A DNA stretch of 17,578 bases from Selenomonas sp. (GTDB lineage Bacteria > Bacillota_C > Negativicutes > Selenomonadales > Selenomonadaceae). The translations under genes were made by a program, and so were the position numbers. Where the stretch lies: positions 1 to 17,578 of the forward strand of contig NZ_JAILPX010000156.1 of NCBI RefSeq assembly GCF_024699275.1, read 5' to 3'. Shown in pieces: positions 6,459 to 12,764 of the stretch. The notes under the pieces are model-generated. The model ran no database searches and was not told where the DNA came from. It saw nothing but the letters and a program-made list of their open reading frames with translations. Position 1 is the stretch's first letter. Each line of letters begins with the position of its first letter.

Positions 6459-7394
6459 ATGAACAGGAAAAATTTCATTGCCGGATTAGCGGCAATGGCC
6501 TTAGGCTTGTCGCTGGTATGGGGCACTGTGGCAGAGGCCGCTGTCCACGCCCCCCTGCGGTATTTTATGGAACAGCCCGGAGCTTATACCAGTGAAACGC
6601 CCTATGGCAACAACGACAAAGCTGGTCATTATGTACAGTCCGGCGATGCAAAGATCTATTATGAGGTCTATGGTCAGGGAAAGCCTCTTTTTGTCTTTCA
6701 TGGCGGCGGTGTAGGTTCGCCCTATGAAATGGGACAGTTGATTGACCGCCTGCGGCAGAATTATCAGGTGATTGCCGTGTCCACCCGGGGGCATGGCCGT
6801 TCGGAAATCGGTCATACGCCATTGACCTATGAGCAGAAGGCCCAGGACATGCTGGCGGTGATGAAGGAAGTAACCAGTGAGCCGGCGGTATTATTGGGGT
6901 TCAGCGATGGAGCCTACACGGCTTATAAGGTGGCCTCCATGTATCCTCAGCGGGTGGACCGCCTGATTGCCATTGGGGCAGGCACCTTAAAGCCTAGGTA
7001 CTTCCAGGGCGATATGCGGGTGGAGGATCTTTCTAAGATTGACCCTGCCTTTATTGAACAGCAACGGCAGATTATGCCGGAACCGGAACGCTATCAGGAA
7101 TTTTGCACCAACTATATGAACTTTTGGAGCAAAATGGAAGTCAATGGTGACTTCCTAAAGACCATAAAGTGTCCGGTGCTGCTTATGGTGGGGGATGAAG
7201 ATGACCATGCTCCGGTGGCTACGGTGCTGGAAGCCCATCAGGCTATCCCAAATTCCCGGTTGTGTGTCGTCCCCAAAGCCTGGCATTCGGCATTTATCGA
7301 CAATTTTCCAGTGACCTGGGCGGCTATGCAGGGATTTCTGGATAAAGACACCCAGGATTTGCTCCCCAGTAAAAAAGTCCCCTATAACGGTTAA
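6459..7394 (+). CDS. Exported alpha/beta hydrolase
   Basis: A 311-residue protein. Residues 1-27 form a signal peptide (basic MNRK, hydrophobic core, predicted cleavage after Ala-Glu-Ala at 27). An alpha/beta-hydrolase domain follows with oxyanion-loop 'HGGG' (81-84), nucleophile elbow 'GFSDG' with Ser149, an acid at Asp247 or Asp249 in 'GDEDDH', and catalytic His276 in 'AWHSAF', so the triad is complete. It likely acts in the cell envelope or outside as an esterase, lipase-like enzyme or peptidase; the substrate is unknown. I chose ATG 6459 behind AGGAGGA because an upstream TTG overlaps the previous gene. It is the last gene before the terminators. It is the only gene of the block with an export signal and could act on an exported product or provide resistance (speculative). 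Confidence 0.87.
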   Translation: MNRKNFIAGLAAMALGLSLVWGTVAEAAVHAPLRYFMEQPGAYTSETPYGNNDKAGHYVQSGDAKIYYEVYGQGKPLFVFHGGGVGSPYEMGQLIDRLRQNYQVIAVSTRGHGRSEIGHTPLTYEQKAQDMLAVMKEVTSEPAVLLGFSDGAYTAYKVASMYPQRVDRLIAIGAGTLKPRYFQGDMRVEDLSKIDPAFIEQQRQIMPEPERYQEFCTNYMNFWSKMEVNGDFLKTIKCPVLLMVGDEDDHAPVATVLEAHQAIPNSRLCVVPKAWHSAFIDNFPVTWAAMQGFLDKDTQDLLPSKKVPYNG

Positions 7395-7422
7395 GAGCCG
7401 CATAACTCTACCCATTTACAGC

Positions 7423-7442
7423 GCAGGAAACTCTTTTCCTGC
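7423..7442 (+). terminator. Hairpin after the operon, upstream partner of the main terminator
   Basis: A perfect 8-bp stem (GCAGGAAA, 7423-7430, with TTTCCTGC, 7435-7442) and a 4-base loop. It has no immediate T run, but CCCCCTTTTT begins at 7448. It may help terminate, or protect the 3' end of, the operon transcript. Confidence 0.45.
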
Positions 7443-7462
7443 AGTAACCCCCTTTTTATGGC

Positions 7463-7507
7463 GCCAGGAAAAACGCGAGATTTGCGTTTCTTCCTGGCCT
7501 TTTTTTA
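7463..7507 (+). terminator. Rho-independent terminator of the ACGX operon
   Basis: The left arm (7463-7476, GCCAGGAAAAACGC) pairs with the right arm (7484-7498) with one bulged base, around a short GAGATTT-type loop, and is followed by a T-rich run to 7507. It lies about 70 bases after the last gene of the block and before a new promoter. Confidence 0.85.
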
Positions 7508-7538
7508 TTCTCAGTGTAAACTTTAGAATGGATATAAG

Positions 7539-7568
7539 TTGACGAAAGGGGACAGAGATAATTATAAT
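7539..7568 (+). promoter_or_regulatory. Predicted sigma-A-type promoter of the hotdog-thiolase-ligase operon
   Basis: TTGACG (7539-7544) and a perfect TATAAT (7563-7568) are separated by 18 bases. Transcription would start near 7575, just ahead of a GGAGGT ribosome site at 7580-7585 that serves ATG 7592. No operator-like dyad is obvious. Confidence 0.75.
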
Positions 7569-7591
7569 AGGAGTGTTGCGGAGGTGTTGTT

Positions 7592-8137
7592 ATGGCCGAT
7601 AAATCCCATGTGCGGGAATTGGCAGGAATCTTATCAAAGTTGCAGGGGAAGCGATGGGAAGGCGCCATCATTACCCGGGCAAAATGGCAGCGGAGGGACA
7701 ATGCAGAGGCTTCTAAGGTGCCTGAGGTGCTGGCCGATTGTCATGGCATGGTAAAAATACGCTGTCGAGGCTTTGGTGAGGAACTCATGGTGATGCTGCT
7801 TTGTCATCATGCTATTTCTACGGCAGACAAAATTTTGGCTGCAAACCGGGAAGCAGAGCAGGGGGAAGAACTTTTCTTTCCCGTTGAGACAATACGGCAG
7901 TATACCGCAGAGGTTCAGGATACCAATTACCTGCATCAAGGGGATAATCCTGTTGTCCCAGGGCTGTTGATCTTAGAGAGAATGCTGGAAAGCTGTCCTG
8001 CTGCTGTACAGAATATTTCCCTGCGCTTTTCCTGTGCGGCTTATGCAGGCAGGATGCTGGTGGATTGGGAGCAGGGAAAGCTATATCAGCAGGGAAGATG
8101 TACGGCGGATTTTCAGTGGCAACAGATGGAGGGATGA
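7592..8137 (+). CDS. MaoC-like hotdog-domain protein, N-terminally extended
   Basis: A 181-residue protein. Residues about 100-180 resemble a MaoC/hydratase-2 hotdog: 'DTNYLH' (Asp110, Asn112, His115) fits the D-x-N-x-x-H catalytic motif and is followed by 'VVPGLLILERML', a typical hotdog central helix. The first 95 residues are unlike anything I recognise. A hydratase or thioesterase-like activity on an acyl-CoA is possible. Its neighbours encode a thiolase homologue and an acyl ligase, an arrangement resembling staphylococcal vraC-vraB-vraA, with this gene in the vraC position (from memory; sequence similarity not verified). Its TGA touches the start region of the next gene, so translation is probably coupled. 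Confidence 0.75.
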   Translation: MADKSHVRELAGILSKLQGKRWEGAIITRAKWQRRDNAEASKVPEVLADCHGMVKIRCRGFGEELMVMLLCHHAISTADKILAANREAEQGEELFFPVETIRQYTAEVQDTNYLHQGDNPVVPGLLILERMLESCPAAVQNISLRFSCAAYAGRMLVDWEQGKLYQQGRCTADFQWQQMEG

Positions 8138-8139
8138 GG

Positions 8140-9288
8140 ATGGAACCGGTTTATGTAGTGAAGGCATTGCGGACGCCTATCGTGAAAAAAAATGGTGTTT
8201 TTCGCAGCCTGCCTCCGGAAAAGCTGGGGGCGGTTTTGCTCCAGACCCTGCAAAGGGACTGTGGGCTAAAACAGATTGATGGGATTATCGGCGGCAATGC
8301 GGTGGGAACCGGAGGAAACATCACCCGGCTGACGGCGCTGATGGCCGGTCTTGATGAAGGGATTCCCGCCTATACGGTGGATATGCAGTGCGCCTCGGCG
8401 GCTGCAGCCTTAGACCTTGCCTATAGCAAAATCAGCAGCGGACAGGGGGACGTATGGCTGGCTGGGGGGATGGAAAGTTCCTCCTTGCAGCCTTTACGGG
8501 TCTATGCATCTCAGGATGAACGGTATAGGATGACTCCGGATCAGGACGGAAAGTATTATACGGCCCAATTTGCACCGGGGGATATGGCACCAGATACGAT
8601 GCTGCGGGGAGCAGAACGGGTGGCGGCCCAGGAGGGCATTACCCGGGAAGAATTGGAGGAGTGGGCACTTATTTCCCATAGGCGGGCTGCTGGAGCAGCA
8701 GCAAAGAATTTGCTGCAGGATAGCATTGTGCCCATTGAAGGCTGGCAGCAGGATGATGGTATCCGTCCGCGCATGAGTGCCGCCTTGCTGAAGCGCCTGC
8801 CTCTGCTGCTGGGTCCAGGGACGACGCTTACGGCGGGAAGCGCCTGTACGATCAATGATGGGGCTGCCTTTGCGGTGCTGGCTTCGGAAGGATATGTGCA
8901 GCGGCAGGGGATTAAACCTATGGCCAGGATATTGGGGGTGGCTTCGCTGGGAGGAAATCCGGTGGAAAGTCCGCGGGGGGCCATGCGGACCGCCGATGTC
9001 CTTTTGAAGCGGTTGGGCCTTACCTATGAAGAATTACAGGCGATTGAATTCAATGAGGCCTTTGCGGTGATTGATGTTCTGTTTGCCCGGGAACATCCTG
9101 CCTGTAAGGAACGCTATAATCGCTTAGGCGGTGCTTTAGCCTATGGTCATCCCTATGGGGCTTCCGGAGCAATCCTCTTGGTGCATCTGTTGGAATCCCT
9201 GCGGCTGGCAGGCGGCGGCCGGGGAATCTTATCCATTGCCGGGGCCGGCGGCATGGGGGAAGCGATTGTATTGGAGCTGATGAAATGA
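8140..9288 (+). CDS. Thiolase-family acyltransferase lacking the second catalytic Cys (VraB/YhfS-like)
   Basis: A 382-residue protein of thiolase length. Visible motifs are the nucleophile Cys84 in 'DMQCASAAAA', 'NEAFAV' (305-310) and 'GHPYGASGA' with His337. The third active-site motif, normally C-x-G-G-G-x-G near the C-terminus, reads A-G-A-G-G-M-G with Ala367 where the acid/base Cys should be. Classical thiolases need that Cys for C-C bond formation, so this enzyme may do transfer, decarboxylative or altered condensation chemistry. Start: GGAGGG (8128-8133) is properly spaced for ATG 8140; ATG 8134 overlaps the previous stop but is too close. Longer in-frame starts run into the upstream gene. 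The stop overlaps the ligase start. It resembles VraB of S. aureus and YhfS of B. subtilis in context. Confidence 0.87.
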   Translation: MEPVYVVKALRTPIVKKNGVFRSLPPEKLGAVLLQTLQRDCGLKQIDGIIGGNAVGTGGNITRLTALMAGLDEGIPAYTVDMQCASAAAALDLAYSKISSGQGDVWLAGGMESSSLQPLRVYASQDERYRMTPDQDGKYYTAQFAPGDMAPDTMLRGAERVAAQEGITREELEEWALISHRRAAGAAAKNLLQDSIVPIEGWQQDDGIRPRMSAALLKRLPLLLGPGTTLTAGSACTINDGAAFAVLASEGYVQRQGIKPMARILGVASLGGNPVESPRGAMRTADVLLKRLGLTYEELQAIEFNEAFAVIDVLFAREHPACKERYNRLGGALAYGHPYGASGAILLVHLLESLRLAGGGRGILSIAGAGGMGEAIVLELMK

Positions 9289-10634
9289 ATTATTATGAAT
9301 GGTTTGCAGCTGTGGCTAAGAAAGAACCCCAACAGCTATTTTTCGTCATGGATGATGAAGCCTGGAGTTATGGAGAATTTCTGGCTCAGACGGATCAGCT
9401 GCAAGGGTTGTTGCAGGAAAAATTTCCCGAAAATTGCAGGGGCGGCAGTTATCTTTTGCTGGGGGAAAGTCCCGTTGAACAGCTGGCGGGCTTTTTGGCT
9501 CTGCAGGCGCTGCATATCCGCCCCGTCTTATTGCATCATGGTCTGGCAGCGGCAGATATTGCTGCAATTATGGACAGGAATCAGCTGCAGGGTCTTATTA
9601 CCCTGGTCAGGGAGAAAGGTAAAGGCTATGAAGTGTCAATCCGGCCCACGGGCTATGAGAAAAAAATTCATGCCGAGGCCGATATCCTAGGTGTTTTGAG
9701 TTCCGGCTCGACGGGTGTTCCCAAGGTGATGTATCGTACATATGAGAGCTGGGCGGGCTTTTTCCCCATTCAGAACCCAATCTTTCATGTGGATGGGCAT
9801 ACGCGCCTATTTTTGCAGGGCAGTCTTAGCTTTACGGGAAATCTTAACGCCCTGCTGTCGGTGCTTTACGAGGGGGGCAGTATCATCACCTGCAGAAAGA
9901 TGCGCTGCCGCCATTGGGCGGATTGGATCGAACGCTTTCAGGCAAATGTGCTCTATTTGGTTCCGGCAAAATTACAGCTATTGACGGCGGCGGTAAAAGG
10001 TACACTGCCCTCTGTGGGGTGCCTGTTCACCGGTTCGCAGCTTTTGAGTCCGCGGAACATCCGTGATATCCAGCGCCTGCTGCCGGCGGCGGAAATTCTC
10101 TTATACTATGGTGCCAGTGAATTGAATTATATTTCTTATGCCATTTGTGATGATCCGGACCGGGACAGTCGGAATCTGGGGCGGCCCTTTCCCGGGGTAA
10201 AAATCCGGATTCAGGATGGGCTGATCTTTGTGGATACGGCGTATCATGTAAGTGGTGCCCGGATTCCCTTTTCGGTTAAGGATACCGGCTTTTTAAACGA
10301 CAAGGGAGAGTTGATTTTTGAGGGCCGTCGGGAGGCCTGGGTCAATAAGGGCGGTGTCAAGCTGAGCCTGACCCGGCTGGAAAACAAGCTGCGGAGCATC
10401 CCGGGGATTCAGACAGCTGTCCTGGTGGCCTGCGCAGATTCCCTGCGGGGCAGTGATTTTGCGGCCTTTGTGGTAAAGGATGAAGCTGTGGCCGGCCGCG
10501 TGATTCGCAGCAGGATTCGCCAGGCGCTGCGCCCGGTAGAGATGCCGGCCAAAGTCCTTTTCTTGCCGCAGATGCCGCTGAATGACCGGGGAAAGGTTGC
10601 CTATCCGGTGCTGCAGGAGAAATTAAAGGCATGA
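9285..10634 (+). CDS. AMP-forming acyl-CoA ligase (ANL family, VraA/YhfT-like)
   Basis: A 449-residue member of the adenylate-forming family, short compared with most acyl-CoA ligases (about 500-560) but like the VraA/YhfT type. Motifs: P-loop 'SSGSTGVPK' (139-147), 'YYGASE' (274-279), 'KDTGFLNDKGEL' with Asp333, hinge 'GRREAWVNKGG' and the C-terminal catalytic Lys437 in 'NDRGKV'. It should activate a carboxylic acid as acyl-AMP and transfer it to CoA or another thiol. Its ATG overlaps the thiolase stop (ATGA), so the two are translationally coupled. The acid substrate is unknown; with a thiolase and a MaoC-like protein, a short or medium chain acid is likely (inference). Confidence 0.88.
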   Translation: MNYYEWFAAVAKKEPQQLFFVMDDEAWSYGEFLAQTDQLQGLLQEKFPENCRGGSYLLLGESPVEQLAGFLALQALHIRPVLLHHGLAAADIAAIMDRNQLQGLITLVREKGKGYEVSIRPTGYEKKIHAEADILGVLSSGSTGVPKVMYRTYESWAGFFPIQNPIFHVDGHTRLFLQGSLSFTGNLNALLSVLYEGGSIITCRKMRCRHWADWIERFQANVLYLVPAKLQLLTAAVKGTLPSVGCLFTGSQLLSPRNIRDIQRLLPAAEILLYYGASELNYISYAICDDPDRDSRNLGRPFPGVKIRIQDGLIFVDTAYHVSGARIPFSVKDTGFLNDKGELIFEGRREAWVNKGGVKLSLTRLENKLRSIPGIQTAVLVACADSLRGSDFAAFVVKDEAVAGRVIRSRIRQALRPVEMPAKVLFLPQMPLNDRGKVAYPVLQEKLKA

Positions 10635-10641
10635 GCGAAGG

Positions 10642-10679
10642 TTTTGCCTATGGCAAAATAGGAATAACGGCGTTATAAT
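10642..10679 (+). promoter_or_regulatory. Palindrome and -10 element ahead of the helicase gene
   Basis: A perfect 7-bp inverted repeat, TTTTGCC-TAT-GGCAAAA (10642-10658), lies 8 bases after the acyl ligase stop. A perfect TATAAT (10674-10679) follows 15 bases later, so the right arm covers the expected -35 region, which has no good consensus. A second small palindrome, TTACGTAA, is at 10688-10695 around the expected start site. The layout suggests a repressor- or activator-controlled promoter. The dyad lacks a following T run and is a poor terminator. Confidence 0.5.
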
Positions 10680-10723
10680 GATGTGTATTACGTAAGCAAA
10701 AGAGATAAGAAAATGAGAGAACT

Positions 10724-12526
10724 ATGCGCGCATCATCGGAACAGACAGAGATAATAAGAGCATCGCAGAAACTGCAGCCGGGGCAGGTCATGAAGATTGA
10801 CGCCTGTGCCGGTTCCGGAAAGACCACCACGCTGGTGGCGGTGGCCAATGCCAATCCCCAGAAGCGATTTCTGTATCTGGCCTTTAATCGCAGTATTGCC
10901 GACAAGGCCAATCAGGTATTTCCGGGCAATACCAGGGCTATGACCATGCACAGCATGGCCTACCGTCATTTTTTCCGTGGCGGGGAACGGCCGCAGTTAG
11001 CGGCCATCAAGGTGGATATGCTGCAGGACTGCTTTCCCCATAAGGCGAATTATGAGCTTTTCCAATTGCTGAACCGCTATAAGGAATTTTTGCTATCTGC
11101 TGAGCATGATTTTCCCAGCCGCGAGGTGGAAAAAATCTTTGCTCTGGTGGCGGAGGGCAATCTGCCCATGCCCCATGACCATTACCTGAAACTTTTCCAG
11201 CTGCTTTCTCCGGAGGAACAGGGGCTGGGCAGAAGGTACGATTGCATTTTGGTGGACGAGAGCCAGGACTGCAATCCCGTGACCCTCAGCATCATCAACC
11301 GGGCCCCCTGCAGCCGCATCTTTGTGGGAGATTCCCACCAATCCATCTATGGCTTTCGCGGGGCCATCAATGCGCTGGCGCATCAGCGTGCTGACGTGAC
11401 CCTGCATCTCACCAATTCTTTCCGGGCCCGGCAACCAATTCTGGACAAGGCAAATCTCTACATGCAGGTATTCATGGGCATGCTCTATGATGGGCAGGTG
11501 CCTTATTATCCCATGAATTCCATGATTAATGAGGAAAAGCTGAAGAATAAACAGACGGCCTGCATTACCCGGACCAATTCAGCGCTGGTGGATTTGATTG
11601 ATGAATATCGGAAAAGGCCGGAGCGGGTTTATTTGGTCAAGAAGCCTGAGGATGTCTTTAAGACCGCCATTGCGGTTAAGGAATTTCTCTTTGACCGGCG
11701 CAGGGACTTTGTGGGGGAATTCAAGTTTCTGAATCGTCTGCAGGGCAAGGAGGAGCTCAAGGACTATGCCGAGAGCACCGCCGACATGGAAATCCTGTCC
11801 GCCATGAAGATTGCGGAAAATTACGAGGATGACCTGTATGACCTCTTAGATATTGCCCGGAGAATGAACGAGCCGGAAGCCCCAATCGTGTTGACCAATG
11901 CCCATACCAGCAAGGGATTGGAATGGCATACGGTAAAATTGATGGATGATTTTCCCGATTTGGGCTTTCGCTATATGAGCTGCCGGTTTAATCCGGTAAG
12001 ATTCCGGCCGGGGATGAGTCATTTAGAGCAGCAGGATGAACGGTTCAAGGACTTTATTCAGGAACTCAATCTCTATTATGTTGCCGTTACCCGGGCGCAG
12101 ATCAAGCTGGTGGATGGAACCGATAATGGGGCCTATCAAAGCCGGGAGGCCATACTGGACCATCTGGATGAATGTGAAGCAACGGTCAGGAAAGCCCGGG
12201 ATCGGCGCAAGCTGCGGAAAGATAGGGAGTCTGAAGGGGAGAGCTTGGTCCGCAACAATCGCAAGCACCGCAGGACATCGGAGCTGCGGATGTGGGAAAC
12301 TGAGCGGGGGACAGTTCTGGACCGCATGCGGAAAAACATTCGGGATTGCGTAGATTCCGCCCATGATTTCCGGGAATTCAAGAATCTTTTGGGGCTGGGG
12401 GGCATAATGCTCCAAAAGAGGAAAAACGGCTGGGCTTACGTGGACCTCTATGGCCGAGGAATCACTGACGAAAGACTGGGCAAAGAGTTCACCAAAGGGT
12501 ATATTATGGACCGGTTGCAGGGCTGA
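10724..12526 (+). CDS. UvrD/Rep-type superfamily 1 helicase with a relaxase-like C-terminal module
   Basis: A 600-residue SF1A helicase. Visible motifs: Walker A 'AGSGKTT' (29-35), motif Ia 'YLAFNRSIADKA', motif II 'VDESQD' (177-182), motif III 'VGDSHQSIYGFRGA' (201-214), motif IV 'NSFR', motif V 'NAHTSKGLEW' (392-401) and motif VI 'YYVAVTRA' (451-458). All the ATPase motifs are intact, so it should be an active 3'-5' DNA helicase; the compact layout is like FBH1-type helicases. Residues 483-530 are very charged and basic. Residues 548-600 (F..F..L, then 'LYGRG', 'LGKEFT' and a final 'RL') resemble the segment found at the C-terminus of Mob relaxases. The ribosome site is weak (GAGAGA). It stands alone between a palindromic promoter and a strong terminator. 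The process served (repair, recombination, plasmid control) is not clear. Confidence 0.88.
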   Translation: MRASSEQTEIIRASQKLQPGQVMKIDACAGSGKTTTLVAVANANPQKRFLYLAFNRSIADKANQVFPGNTRAMTMHSMAYRHFFRGGERPQLAAIKVDMLQDCFPHKANYELFQLLNRYKEFLLSAEHDFPSREVEKIFALVAEGNLPMPHDHYLKLFQLLSPEEQGLGRRYDCILVDESQDCNPVTLSIINRAPCSRIFVGDSHQSIYGFRGAINALAHQRADVTLHLTNSFRARQPILDKANLYMQVFMGMLYDGQVPYYPMNSMINEEKLKNKQTACITRTNSALVDLIDEYRKRPERVYLVKKPEDVFKTAIAVKEFLFDRRRDFVGEFKFLNRLQGKEELKDYAESTADMEILSAMKIAENYEDDLYDLLDIARRMNEPEAPIVLTNAHTSKGLEWHTVKLMDDFPDLGFRYMSCRFNPVRFRPGMSHLEQQDERFKDFIQELNLYYVAVTRAQIKLVDGTDNGAYQSREAILDHLDECEATVRKARDRRKLRKDRESEGESLVRNNRKHRRTSELRMWETERGTVLDRMRKNIRDCVDSAHDFREFKNLLGLGGIMLQKRKNGWAYVDLYGRGITDERLGKEFTKGYIMDRLQG

Positions 12527-12541
12527 TGCCCGCTGGTCATC

Positions 12542-12581
12542 AAAAGACCTAACCGCAGGACGTTGAAGGTTAGGTCTTTTT
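12542..12581 (+). terminator. Rho-independent terminator after the helicase gene
   Basis: A perfect 13-bp stem (AAAAGACCTAACC, 12542-12554, with 12568-12580), a 13-base loop and a short T run. The stem starts 16 bases after the helicase stop codon. Confidence 0.9.
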
Positions 12582-12632
12582 GGCGCAATGGTTTTTCCAG
12601 CGCAAAATAGCAGGAAAAGAAAATGCAGGATT

Positions 12633-12660
12633 TTGGACAAAGATGTCTAATTGCTAGAAT
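12633..12660 (+). promoter_or_regulatory. Possible promoter of the diguanylate cyclase gene
   Basis: A weak -35 TTGGAC (12633-12638) and a good -10 TAGAAT (12655-12660) are 16 bases apart. The near-dyad TTGGACA-AAGA-TGTCTAA (12633-12650) covers the -35 and could bind a regulator. The leader to the coding start would be about 100 bases. Apart from a Cys-free, T-rich stretch near 12690-12715, I see nothing else in it. Confidence 0.4.
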
Positions 12661-12764
12661 ATGAAATATGATAAGATGACAAACAATAGAGTTTTTCTCT
12701 TTTTTCGAGAGAGGGCAGGAATCGTTTTCGCTAGAACCGTGTGGGCGCAATGGGGGACATATAT

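Noticed and set aside
8065..8139. Upstream in-frame start that would lengthen the thiolase by 25 residues
   Set aside because: The extra residues overlap the preceding gene out of frame and have no ribosome site; thiolases begin near the 'VYVVKALRTP' motif, which fits ATG 8140.
10642..10658. Palindrome considered as terminator of the acyl ligase operon
   Set aside because: The 7-bp stem with a 3-base loop has no T run on its 3' side and is instead placed over a promoter, so an operator reading is preferred.
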